Translations under genes and position numbers: made by a program
Notes under the pieces: generated by a model
Database searches by the model: none
The model's input: only the letters and a program-made list of their open reading frames with translations
What the model was told of the DNA's origin: nothing
Origin: Corynebacterium occultum
GTDB lineage: Bacteria; Actinomycetota; Actinomycetes; Mycobacteriales; Mycobacteriaceae
Assembly (NCBI RefSeq): GCF_009734425.1
Contig: NZ_CP046455.1
Span: forward strand, 682,001 to 746,000
DNA: 64,000 nt
Direction of reading: 5' to 3'
Part shown: positions 16,790 through 24,346 of the stretch, in pieces
Layout of the letters: the number at the start of each line of letters is the position of its first letter
Position numbering within the stretch: position 1 is the first letter of the stretch

Positions 16790-17872
16790 ATGTCTCATCC
16801 TGAGAACACTGATGCCGTAATCCTGGTCGGTGGCAAGGGCACCCGCCTGCGCCCCCTGACCATGAATACCCCGAAGCCGATGCTGCCCACCGCCGGGTTC
16901 CCTTTCCTGCAGCACCTCCTGGCACGCATCGAGGCCGCCGGCATCAAGCATGTCGTTCTCTCCACCTCCTTCAAGGCCGAGGTCTTCTCCAACTACTTCG
17001 GGGATGGCTCACAGATGGGACTGGAGATCGAGTACGTCTTCGAGGAGGAGGCCCTGGGCACCGGGGGTGGTATCCGCAATGTCCTGGACAAACTACGCCA
17101 TGAGACCGTCATGGTCTTCAACGGCGATGTGCTTTCCGGAACCGACCTGGGTGGCATCCTGCAGACCCATGAGGATCGCGATGCCGACCTGACCATGCAC
17201 CTGCTGCGGGTGGCGGACCCCTCCGCCTTCGGTTGCGTGCCCACCGACGCGGATGGTCGCGTCCTGGAATTCCTGGAGAAGACCGAGGATCCGCCGACCG
17301 ACCAGATCAACGCCGGCTGCTATGTCTTCCGCCGTTCCGTGATCGAGGAGGACATCCCCACCGGGCGCAATGTCTCCGTGGAGCGTGAGACCTTCCCGAT
17401 GATGCTGAACAATAATCGCAAGGTCTACGGCCATGTGGATAACTCCTACTGGCGGGACATGGGCCGCCCGACTGACTTCGTCCGGGGCTCCTCCGACCTG
17501 GTTCGTGGCGTGGTGCCCTCCCCGCTGCTGGCCGGAAAACACGGCGAGAGCTATGTTGACCCGACCGCCGGTGTGGCCGGGGGTGCGCTGCTGCTGGGTG
17601 GCACCGCCGTGGGGCGTGGTTCCGAGATCGGGGCCGGTTGCCGCCTGGACGGCACCGTCATCTTCAACGGGGTGACCATTGAGCCGGGCGCGGTGATCGA
17701 GAATTCCATCATCGCCTCGGGTGCCCGGATCGGTGCCAACACCCGGATCAGTGATGCCGTGATCGGGGAGGGCGCGGTGATCGGCGCGCGTTGTGAGCTG
17801 GCCGGTGGGATGCGTATCTGGCCGGGAGTGGTGGTGCCGGACACCGGTATCCGCTTCTCCTCCGACGCCTAG
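16790..17872 (+). CDS. manC: Mannose-1-phosphate guanylyltransferase
   Basis: A 360-residue nucleotidyltransferase that makes GDP-mannose for lipomannan, PIM and glycolipid synthesis. The N-terminal domain has the signature ILVGGKGTRLRPLT and PKPMLPTAGFPF; the active-site FNGDVLSGTD follows at about residue 108. The C-terminal third is a left-handed beta helix of hexapeptide repeats (VIFNGVTIEPGAVIENSIIA). The ATG follows GTGGAG. The homologue in M. tuberculosis is called manB in older literature and this gene could also be read as an rmlA-like paralogue, but the sequence fits GDP-mannose pyrophosphorylases. Confidence 0.85.
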   Translation: MSHPENTDAVILVGGKGTRLRPLTMNTPKPMLPTAGFPFLQHLLARIEAAGIKHVVLSTSFKAEVFSNYFGDGSQMGLEIEYVFEEEALGTGGGIRNVLDKLRHETVMVFNGDVLSGTDLGGILQTHEDRDADLTMHLLRVADPSAFGCVPTDADGRVLEFLEKTEDPPTDQINAGCYVFRRSVIEEDIPTGRNVSVERETFPMMLNNNRKVYGHVDNSYWRDMGRPTDFVRGSSDLVRGVVPSPLLAGKHGESYVDPTAGVAGGALLLGGTAVGRGSEIGAGCRLDGTVIFNGVTIEPGAVIENSIIASGARIGANTRISDAVIGEGAVIGARCELAGGMRIWPGVVVPDTGIRFSSDA

Positions 17873-17884
17873 TTCCACCCCGGT

Positions 17885-17906
17885 TTGCCCCTGGTTTAAG
17901 GGGCAA
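17885..17906 (+). terminator. Hairpin terminator after manC
   Basis: TTGCCCC (17885-17891) and GGGGCAA (17900-17906) pair perfectly around an 8-base loop, followed by TTTAG. The T tract is short, so termination may be partial. Confidence 0.55.
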
Positions 17907-18040
17907 TTTAGCCCTCTCTTATCACCTGGGTGGAGGTATTCCTGCAGAGACACGCCGGTTTTTTCTGCGATTTGTGTGGTTTTCTATTCCCGACCACTAT
18001 ATGTAGTACCCCCGGACTATCCCCCTTATGCTGCTGGCCT

Positions 18041-18067
18041 GTTAATCTTGTGACCTGAGTGATTAAC
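18041..18067. promoter_or_regulatory. Inverted repeat upstream of the whiB2-type gene
   Basis: GTTAATC (18041-18047) and GATTAAC (18061-18067) form a perfect 7-base inverted repeat with a 13-base spacer, ending 45 bases before the predicted -35. Half-sites are 20 bases apart, two helical turns. The binding protein is unknown. Confidence 0.4.
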
Positions 18068-18112
18068 GACCAGCACTAATGCTCTGTCCGGCCCTAAGTC
18101 CCCCGTTTTAGG

Positions 18113-18141
18113 TTGACGATATTTAGTGATCCGTGTGTAAT
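18113..18141 (+). promoter_or_regulatory. SigA-type promoter of the whiB2-type gene
   Basis: TTGACG (18113-18118) and TGTAAT (18136-18141) are separated by 17 bases, an almost ideal housekeeping promoter. The transcript would start near 18148, giving a leader of about 40 bases that includes the AGGAGGAAGGA ribosome binding site. Confidence 0.65.
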
Positions 18142-18188
18142 CACATCAGTGAAAGATATTGACATACCTACGGAGGAAGGAACATGGC

Positions 18189-18488
18189 GTGGAAGACATG
18201 GCTAATGACGCCATCCTTCGGGGCAGAACAGTGCGCGAGATGAGCATAGATGAGCTCTTCGGTGCTGTGGAGCAGGAATGGCAGGATCAGGCGCTCTGCG
18301 CGCAAACTGATCCGGAGGCCTTCTTTCCCGAGAAGGGCGGCTCCACCCGGGAAGCCAAGCGCATTTGTCTGGCCTGTGCCGTCCGTGATGAATGTCTGGA
18401 ATATGCGCTCGAGCATGATGAGCGTTTCGGGATCTGGGGCGGGCTCTCCGACCGGGAGCGTCGCCGCCTGAAAAAGCAGATAATTTAG
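18189..18488 (+). CDS. whcD: WhiB-family iron-sulfur regulator, WhiB2 type
   Basis: A 99-residue WhiB protein; the family holds a 4Fe-4S cluster and acts with the primary sigma factor. Four cysteines are present in the order LCAQTDPEAFFP, CLACAVRDEC, followed by GIWGGLSDRERRRLKK, the turn and basic tail. WhiB2-type proteins control cell division genes. GTG 18189 has GGAAGGA 7 bases upstream; ATG 18198 (MANDAIL) is the alternative. Its place between manC and manB is conserved in mycobacteria and corynebacteria; the symbol whcD follows C. glutamicum. Confidence 0.88.
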   Translation: MEDMANDAILRGRTVREMSIDELFGAVEQEWQDQALCAQTDPEAFFPEKGGSTREAKRICLACAVRDECLEYALEHDERFGIWGGLSDRERRRLKKQII

Positions 18489-18500
18489 CTGAAAATATTG

Positions 18501-18531
18501 AGCGGGTTCCTTTGATGGGGCCCGCTTTTTT
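18501..18531 (+). terminator. Rho-independent terminator after whiB2-type gene
   Basis: AGCGGG (18501-18506) pairs with CCCGCT (18521-18526), followed by a run of six T (18526-18531). Confidence 0.7.
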
Positions 18532-18541
18532 CATTCCCCCA

Positions 18542-18997
18542 TCACCACTGGAAGCGGGGATCCACATCCCGGGGGTCCAGGTTCAGGTAATTCGCCACCA
18601 GGGCGGTGAGGATGGTGGCCAGGAGTTCCTGGCGTTCCATCACGGTGGTGGTGCGCTGCTCCACCGGCATCCGGAAGATGACGATCCTGGCGCGGGTCGG
18701 GTTTCCGGAAGGGTCCACCCCCGCCGGAATCACCCTGCCCAGGGGAACCGGGCCATCGGCGATGATTTCATCCGGCAGCACCGTCATATCGGCCCGCAGC
18801 CGCATCCGGGGGATGGTGTCCACCGCCAGGTCCAGGCCGAGGAGCTCCTCCCCGAAAGCCTGCTGGATGGGTGCATAGGCCTCCAGCACCGCCACGTCGA
18901 AATGCTGACGGCGGCTGCGTTGCCGCGGGGCCTCAGGGGGAAGTATCGGACCCCGCAGACCCCTCCCGTGGCGGTTGCGGAAGGTCCTGGTGTGCAT
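18542..18997 (-). CDS. Metallopeptidase-like family protein lacking the HExxH motif (Rv3259-like)
   Basis: A 151-residue protein of the actinobacterial family usually annotated as metallopeptidase family (zincin-like, DUF1025). Conserved blocks are FDVAVLEAYAPIQQAF, LGLDLAVDTIPRM, EIIADGPVPLGRVIPAGVD and RARIVIFRMPVEQR. The region where related zincins carry HExxH reads RQELLATILTALVANYL, with no histidine, so it should not be a zinc peptidase. Its position between whiB2 and the DUF3499 gene is conserved. The ATG has no clear ribosome site but a TAGTCT -10 lies 8 bases upstream, consistent with a leaderless mRNA. Confidence 0.75.
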   Translation of the reverse strand: MHTRTFRNRHGRGLRGPILPPEAPRQRSRRQHFDVAVLEAYAPIQQAFGEELLGLDLAVDTIPRMRLRADMTVLPDEIIADGPVPLGRVIPAGVDPSGNPTRARIVIFRMPVEQRTTTVMERQELLATILTALVANYLNLDPRDVDPRFQW

Positions 18998-19073
18998 ATC
19001 TCAAGAGACTAGTTTGAGTGGGGGCGAAGAGCTGGCAAGACTCGCCGAGGGTGGCAAATCTCAAGTTGGAGTC

Positions 19074-19079
19074 TAGACT
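19074..19079 (+). promoter_or_regulatory. -10 element of a leaderless gene
   Basis: TAGACT ends 7 bases before the GTG at 19087, so transcription should begin at the start codon or within a base of it. No ribosome binding site is present, which fits a leaderless mRNA, common in this order. Confidence 0.5.
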
Positions 19080-19086
19080 TTGGTGC

Positions 19087-19488
19087 GTGAGTCGATACCG
19101 TCGTTGTTCCCGCCCCGGTTGTGGTAAGCCCGCCGTGGCCACGTTGACCTACGCCTACGCCGAGTCCACCGCAGTGGTCGGGCCGCTGGCGCCCGCCGCT
19201 GAGCCGCACAGCTGGGACCTCTGCGCTAACCACGCAGAGCGCATCACCGCGCCCCTGGGCTGGGAGATGCTGCGCGTGGACCACATCGAGGACGACGATG
19301 ATGATGACCTGACCGCGCTGGCCAATGCGGTGCGCGAAGCCGGCCGCACCACCAGTGGCCTGTCCGATGACTACCGCGAGGCAGACCCGGAGGTGCCCCA
19401 GCACCCCATTTACCGCCCGAAGCGCGTTGAAGAGCATAAAACCATTCGGCGTGGACACCTCCGTCTGGTGCAGGATGATGAAGGCTAA
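19087..19488 (+). CDS. DUF3499 family protein
   Basis: A 133-residue conserved actinobacterial protein (Rv3258c-like). It begins RRCSRPGCGKPAVATLTY, and WDLCANHAERI follows at about residue 40; the Cys residues plus His look like a zinc-binding knuckle. The rest is acidic and probably disordered (DDDDDDL) with a conserved tail. GTG 19087 is chosen because the Cys motif should lie at the N terminus and a -10 sits exactly upstream. The frame is open for 23 more codons but without a ribosome site. Function unknown; it is always found between whiB2 and manB in the relatives I recall. Confidence 0.8.
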   Translation: MSRYRRCSRPGCGKPAVATLTYAYAESTAVVGPLAPAAEPHSWDLCANHAERITAPLGWEMLRVDHIEDDDDDDLTALANAVREAGRTTSGLSDDYREADPEVPQHPIYRPKRVEEHKTIRRGHLRLVQDDEG

Positions 19489-19537
19489 GCTGTGGAGCTA
19501 GTCCTTTAAGATCCAACAAGTATTTTTGGAGAGCTGC

Positions 19538-20917
19538 ATGTCTGTTGGCAGAAGTCGGGAATCCGTCACCTCGGTGATCAAGGCCTATGACGTCCGGGGA
19601 GTTGTCGGGGAAGACATCGACACCGACTTCATCCGCGAGATCGGGGCCTCCTTCGCCCGGCTGCTCCGCATGGAGGGGGAGACCGCGGTGGCCGTGGGCC
19701 ACGACATGCGTGAATCCTCCCCGACGCTGGCCTCCGCCTTCGCTGATGGTGTGACCGCCCAGGGCCTGAACGTGGTCATGCTCGGCCTGACCTCCACCGA
19801 TGAGCTCTACTACGCCTCCGGTCGCCGGGATTGCGCTGGCGCCATGTTCACCGCCAGCCACAACCCGGCCAAGTACAACGGCATCAAGCTCTGCCGCTCG
19901 GGGGCCCGGCCTGTCGGCCAGGACACCGGCCTGAAGTTCATCATCGATGACCTGGTTGCCGGAACCATCCCCGAATACGATGGCCCGCATGGCGTGGTCT
20001 CCCGCAAGGATGTCCTCGAAGATTATGCCAAGTACCTGCGCGAACTGGTCGATCTGCGGGAGATCCGCCCCCTGAAGGTGGCCGTGGACGCCGCCAACGG
20101 CATGGGTGGACTCACCGTCCCGGCCGTGTTCGAGGGGCTGCCCCTGGAGATTGAGCCGCTCTACTTCGAACTCGACGGCACCTTCCCCAACCACGAAGCC
20201 AACCCCCTGGAGCCGGCCAACCTGGTGGATCTGCAGAACTTCGTCAAGGAGACCGGCGCCGACATCGGCCTGGCCTTTGATGGCGATGCGGACCGCTGCT
20301 TCGTCGTCGATGAGAAGGGCGACCCGGTCAGTCCCTCCGCCATCTGCGGCATCATCGCTGAACGCGCCCTGCAGGAGAACCCCGGTGCCACCGTCATCCA
20401 CAACCTGATCACCTCCAAGGCGGTGCCGGAGATCATCGCGGAACAGGGTGGCACCGCCGTCCGCACCCGGGTGGGGCATTCCTTCATCAAGTCCCGCATG
20501 GCAGAGACCGGCGCCATCTTCGGTGGGGAACACTCCGCCCACTACTACTTCACCGAATTCTTCAACGCCGACTCCGGCCTCCTGGCGGCCATGCATGTCC
20601 TGGCGGCACTGGGATCCCAGGAACGTCCCCTCTCGGAGATGATGTCCTCCTACAGCCGTTATGAAGCCTCCGGGGAGATCAACTCCACCGTGGTCGACCA
20701 GGCGGCCAGCACCGAAGCCGTTCTTGAGGCCTTCGCCGAGCGGATCGAATCCGTGGATCGCCTGGACGGGGTCACCGTGGAACTCAAGGACACTCCGGCC
20801 TGGTTCAATGTCCGCGCCTCCAACACTGAGCCCCTGCTGCGCCTGAATGTCGAGGCACCCACCAGGGGTGAAGTGGATGCGCTCCTCGCGGAGATCCTCG
20901 GGATCATCCGCGCCTGA
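19538..20917 (+). CDS. manB: Phosphomannomutase
   Basis: A 459-residue alpha-D-phosphohexomutase that interconverts mannose-6-P and mannose-1-P, feeding ManC. The phosphoserine loop is TASHNPAKYNGIK, the Mg site FDGDADRC, the sugar-binding loop GGEHSAHYYF, and the phosphate-binding end RASNTEPLLRLNVEA. ATG 19538 follows GGAGAG; an in-frame TTG four codons earlier is less likely. With manC, manA and the TobH-like gene it completes the route from fructose-6-P to GDP-mannose. In C. glutamicum the gene is also called pmmA. Confidence 0.9.
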   Translation: MSVGRSRESVTSVIKAYDVRGVVGEDIDTDFIREIGASFARLLRMEGETAVAVGHDMRESSPTLASAFADGVTAQGLNVVMLGLTSTDELYYASGRRDCAGAMFTASHNPAKYNGIKLCRSGARPVGQDTGLKFIIDDLVAGTIPEYDGPHGVVSRKDVLEDYAKYLRELVDLREIRPLKVAVDAANGMGGLTVPAVFEGLPLEIEPLYFELDGTFPNHEANPLEPANLVDLQNFVKETGADIGLAFDGDADRCFVVDEKGDPVSPSAICGIIAERALQENPGATVIHNLITSKAVPEIIAEQGGTAVRTRVGHSFIKSRMAETGAIFGGEHSAHYYFTEFFNADSGLLAAMHVLAALGSQERPLSEMMSSYSRYEASGEINSTVVDQAASTEAVLEAFAERIESVDRLDGVTVELKDTPAWFNVRASNTEPLLRLNVEAPTRGEVDALLAEILGIIRA

Positions 20918-20934
20918 TAGCTATCCTGGTAGGC

Positions 20935-21882
20935 ATGACCGAGTCCTTCCAGCAGCATGATGCCGAGCAGATCCGTTTCTTCGATGTAGCCCACGAGGGC
21001 GCCCAGGTTCGTTCCACCGCTGGTGTGGTCGCCTCCGGCGCCCTCGACCAGCTTTATGGCATGAATCCCCGGTCGGTGGTCGTACTGGCCACCGATCAGG
21101 TGTCCCGGGCCGCGGCTCAGGCCGTCTGCACCCTGCGCAGCCCGCTGCGTCGACCCCTGCTGGTCACCGACTCCCTGCCGCATTATTTCGGTGCCCTGGA
21201 TGTGCTGATCGTGGTGGGGGAGCGCAACAGTGACATTGCCCACCAGGCGCTGCATGCCGCAGATTCCCGGGGCGCAGTGACTGTCCTGGCCGGCGCTGAG
21301 GGCCCGGTGGCCGATGACGCCCCCAGGAACACCGTGGTCTTCCCCGTGCTGCCCACCGCATTGGGAACCTCTCCGGCCCGCACCATCACGGCCGTCGCCA
21401 CCGTCCTTGACCTGCTGGAGGAGGATTCCAGGCTGGTGGTCCAGCGGTTGGAATCCACCGCAGATGTGATCGACGTCGAGGTGGAGACCCTTGCCCCGGA
21501 GCGTGATCTCAGCGTCAACCCGGGCCGCCAGCTGCGGGAACACGTCTCCGGCGCCCGGATCATCCACACCGGTAACCGGGCCATCGCCGAGGTGGTGGCC
21601 ACCCTCTGGACCCTCAAGGGACTGCCCGCCGCAGCGGCCGACGTTGCGGAGCTCGATGGACTGATTCCCGAACCGGATCCTTTCCACGACCCCTTCCTGG
21701 ACGGTCCGGCCGCGGTGGTACCGTTGAAGGCTGTTATCTGGGCGGCGGAGCTGCAGGGGGTTCCTGGCGCCCTGGAGCAGAAATGCGCCGAAATCACGCC
21801 CGGCCCCCTGGCTGAGGCGCTGACCCTGATCACCCGTGGCTATGCCGCGACGACCTATCAGAATGACCCGGAGGACTTCTAG
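20935..21882 (+). CDS. TobH-like protein of the mannose operon (Rv3256c-like)
   Basis: A 315-residue protein. It resembles the C-terminal SIS-type region of bifunctional phosphoglucose/phosphomannose isomerases, judged from RSVVVLATDQVSRAAAQAV and DVLIVVGERNSDIAHQALH, but clear catalytic motifs are not recognisable to me. The last part (NRAIAEVVATLWTLKGLPAAA) is the best conserved. It starts 17 bases after manB and its TAG abuts the manA ATG, so the three are one operon. The role is probably in sugar phosphate metabolism or its control; the biochemical function is not known to me. Confidence 0.7.
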   Translation: MTESFQQHDAEQIRFFDVAHEGAQVRSTAGVVASGALDQLYGMNPRSVVVLATDQVSRAAAQAVCTLRSPLRRPLLVTDSLPHYFGALDVLIVVGERNSDIAHQALHAADSRGAVTVLAGAEGPVADDAPRNTVVFPVLPTALGTSPARTITAVATVLDLLEEDSRLVVQRLESTADVIDVEVETLAPERDLSVNPGRQLREHVSGARIIHTGNRAIAEVVATLWTLKGLPAAAADVAELDGLIPEPDPFHDPFLDGPAAVVPLKAVIWAAELQGVPGALEQKCAEITPGPLAEALTLITRGYAATTYQNDPEDF

Positions 21883-23055
21883 ATGCACCTGCTCACCGGT
21901 AAGATCCGCGCCTACCCCTGGGGTTCGCGTTCCCTGATCGCCGGACTGCGGGGCAAGAAGGTCCCCAGTGAAAGCCCCGAGGCAGAACTCTGGTTCGGGG
22001 CCCACCCGGCCAATCCCTCCACCGTGGGGGATAAGGATCTCACCGAGATCATCGCCGAGGATCCCAGGGCCGCACTGGGAGATCGGGTGTGTGCGGAATA
22101 CGGCCCCACCCTGCCCTTCCTGATGAAGCTGCTGGCCGCCGATGAGCCGCTCTCCCTGCAGGCCCACCCCTCTGTCGAGCAGGCCCGAGAAGGTTATGCC
22201 CGGGAGAATGAGGAAGGGGTGCCACTGAATGCCCCGCACCGGGATTACAAGGACGTCAACCACAAGCCGGAGCTGATCGTCGCGCTCACCAACTTTGATG
22301 CGATGGCCGGTTTTCGTCCGCTGGATCGCACCCTCGAGCTGTTCCGGGAACTGAACTGCCCGGCCCTGGACCGCTACGCCAGCATGCTGGTCGATGATCC
22401 GGCGGAAGAGGAATCCAACCTCAGGGCGCTGTTCACCACCTGGATCACCATTCCGGCCAAGGTTCGGGGCGAAGTGATCAACTCCCTCATGGCGTCGATC
22501 GAGCCGCACCGGGAGCGCACTGACTGGATCGGGTTGACGCTGCGTAATGTCTTCGACCTCAATGAGCGCTATCCCGGTGATGTGGGGGTGCTCGGTGCCC
22601 TGCTGCTCAACCACATCCACCTGATTCCGGGGGAGGCGATCTACCTGGGGGCGGGGCAGTTGCACGCCTATATCCGGGGCATGGGCGTGGAGATCATGGC
22701 GAACTCAGACAATGTGCTGCGGGGTGGATTGACCTCGAAGTACGTGGATGTCCCCGAGCTGGTGAGGGTGCTCAAGTTCAACTCCCTGGCGGACCCCGTG
22801 GTGGTCCCGGAGGGCGGAACCTACACCGTCCCGGCGGAGGAGTTCAAGCTGACCCGGGTGGCGGCCGCGGAGGACTATCTCATTGACCATGATGGGCCGG
22901 CGATTGTGCTGTGCACCAATGGCAGACTGCAGCTGGGTGGAACCTCGGAGGTGGACGTGTTGGAGCTGAACCCCGGTGAGGCTGCCTGGATCCCGGCCAG
23001 TGACCCCGCCATCACCGTCAGCGGTGGGGGAGAGCTCTTCCTCGCCCGGGGTTAG
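21883..23055 (+). CDS. manA: Mannose-6-phosphate isomerase, type I
   Basis: A 390-residue zinc cupin enzyme that converts fructose-6-P to mannose-6-P. Zinc ligands lie in SLQAHPS (Gln, His) and DVNHKPE (Glu), with the later His in AGQLHAYIRGMGVEIMANSDN, which is the family signature. The N terminus RAYPWGSRSLIAGL is typical. The start codon directly follows the TobH-like stop. The 3' end overlaps the convergent gene at 23052 by 4 bases. Confidence 0.9.
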   Translation: MHLLTGKIRAYPWGSRSLIAGLRGKKVPSESPEAELWFGAHPANPSTVGDKDLTEIIAEDPRAALGDRVCAEYGPTLPFLMKLLAADEPLSLQAHPSVEQAREGYARENEEGVPLNAPHRDYKDVNHKPELIVALTNFDAMAGFRPLDRTLELFRELNCPALDRYASMLVDDPAEEESNLRALFTTWITIPAKVRGEVINSLMASIEPHRERTDWIGLTLRNVFDLNERYPGDVGVLGALLLNHIHLIPGEAIYLGAGQLHAYIRGMGVEIMANSDNVLRGGLTSKYVDVPELVRVLKFNSLADPVVVPEGGTYTVPAEEFKLTRVAAAEDYLIDHDGPAIVLCTNGRLQLGGTSEVDVLELNPGEAAWIPASDPAITVSGGGELFLARG

Positions 23056-23777
23056 CTGAGCCAGGGGAAGAGGCGCCAGGAGCTCCAGAGGAAGTTGGAT
23101 CCCGGTGCCGCAGCCTCCTGGGTCGGAGTTTCTGCTGGGGGAGCCTCAAATTCTGGTGTTTCCACTGCTTCTGGTGTTTGAACTGCCGCTGGTGTTTCCG
23201 CTGCCGGGGCCTCAGGGGTCACCGAGGGAAGCTCCGGTGCCACAGATGGCTCAGCGCTCGGGGTTGCCGCGGGGCTGCTGCTGGGCTCCGGGCTCTCCAC
23301 CGGGGTGCTGGGCGGGACCTCGCTGGGCAGCACTTCAGTGGGTAGGACCTCGCTGGGGCTGACGGGTACCTCCGAAGTGGGGGAGGTGGGTTCCTCGGTC
23401 AGCGTCAGGAAAGGCTCGGCGCTGGGGGGTGCTGTCTCGCTGCTTTCGAAGGGGTTCGCGGGGCTGAACGTCTGGGTGGGGGTGGCCCTGGTGGCTGCCT
23501 CGGGAATATAAGCATTCGGGGCGAGGTAGGGATCATCGGTGAGAACCGCGGCCGCATCCTGGGGTTTCTGCTCTTCCGGGGTTTCCTCGGTGACTTCCGG
23601 CGCCAGGGTTTCCGAGCTAACCGCGGCTGCTGTGGTGCCGGTGGTGGCGGACATGGCAGTATCGGTTGCGGAAAGGGTGGTGGGCAGACTTGCCCGCCAG
23701 ACGCTGAGCCCGATTGCGGCAGCGACCAACAGGCCGATGCCCATAAAAATCAGGACTCTCCGAGTCTCAGCTAGCAA
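23052..23777 (-). CDS. Membrane-anchored Pro/Ser/Thr/Glu-rich protein
   Basis: A 241-residue protein. Residues about 8-27 form one transmembrane helix or uncleaved signal (VLIFMGIGLLVAAAIGLSVW); the rest is a low-complexity extracellular stretch rich in P, S, T, A and E. An imperfect repeat unit of the type PSEVLPTEVLPSEVPPS occurs near residues 140-160. It ends in a more ordered SNFLWSSWRLFPWLS. The TTG start at 23777 has AAAGGGTCAGAG ahead. Nothing catalytic is visible; a cell-wall spanning spacer or mucin-like protein, perhaps O-mannosylated given its neighbours, is a guess. Confidence 0.6.
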   Translation of the reverse strand: MLAETRRVLIFMGIGLLVAAAIGLSVWRASLPTTLSATDTAMSATTGTTAAAVSSETLAPEVTEETPEEQKPQDAAAVLTDDPYLAPNAYIPEAATRATPTQTFSPANPFESSETAPPSAEPFLTLTEEPTSPTSEVPVSPSEVLPTEVLPSEVPPSTPVESPEPSSSPAATPSAEPSVAPELPSVTPEAPAAETPAAVQTPEAVETPEFEAPPAETPTQEAAAPGSNFLWSSWRLFPWLS

Positions 23778-23888
23778 TCTCTGACCCTTTCACCATTACG
23801 GTCATTGGTAACAACTCGATAACATAGCAGATCCCCGGGATTAGCGATAGCTTAAAACCGTTCGAGGACAAAACTAGAGGAGAGTTTC

Positions 23889-24242
23889 ATGGGAGCTTGG
23901 GACATTGCGATTTTCGCGGAGGAAGTAAATGTCGACTTCCTCGATGAGCTGGCAGCTCTGGATGGTGAGGAGATCGTGGAGGCGGTCAAGGACGCCTGCC
24001 TGCTGGCAGCTCAACCCGCCGGTGTCAGCGAAGATGAGGAGCTCAACGGATTGGCCGCCGCCACCATCGCGGCGATCTGGGCAGGCGCACCCTTCTCCGC
24101 AGGGGATGTCGCGGAGAGCTACCCCTTCCTCCGGGGGTTGATCGGCCGGGGCTCGGAGAAGCTCCATGAGATCGCCGGGGAACTTCTGGAGAACGCCGAC
24201 ACCGAAGAAGATCTCGAGGCTTACCTGGAGGCCCTGGCTTAA
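23889..24242 (+). CDS. DUF4259 family protein
   Basis: A 117-residue acidic protein starting MGAWDIAIFAEEVNVDFLDE; the MGAWG/D-x-x-F-x-N/E opening is the mark of DUF4259. The remainder is predicted helical, with AAATIAAIWAG in the centre. AGAGGAG lies 6 bases before the ATG. It is free-standing between the low-complexity protein gene and sahH. Function unknown. A hairpin at 24269-24290 may end its transcript. Confidence 0.75.
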   Translation: MGAWDIAIFAEEVNVDFLDELAALDGEEIVEAVKDACLLAAQPAGVSEDEELNGLAAATIAAIWAGAPFSAGDVAESYPFLRGLIGRGSEKLHEIAGELLENADTEEDLEAYLEALA

Positions 24243-24268
24243 GGGTTTAGTGACCTCTTCGTGATCTT

Positions 24269-24290
24269 GGTGCTCCGCTTGTGGGGCACC
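24269..24290 (+). terminator. GC-rich hairpin after the DUF4259 gene
   Basis: GGTGCTCC (24269-24276) pairs with GGGGCACC (24283-24290), one wobble pair, 6-base loop. There is no T run, so it is either a weak terminator or a leader structure of sahH. Confidence 0.35.
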
Positions 24291-24346
24291 TCGGTAGAGT
24301 GGTTGTGGTATCGCAGATTGCACAACGACAGGAGATGTCACCCCCT

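Noticed and set aside
24243..24346. Possible SAH riboswitch upstream of sahH
   Set aside because: The gap is only 104 bases and holds one simple hairpin; none of the conserved SAH aptamer blocks could be recognised.
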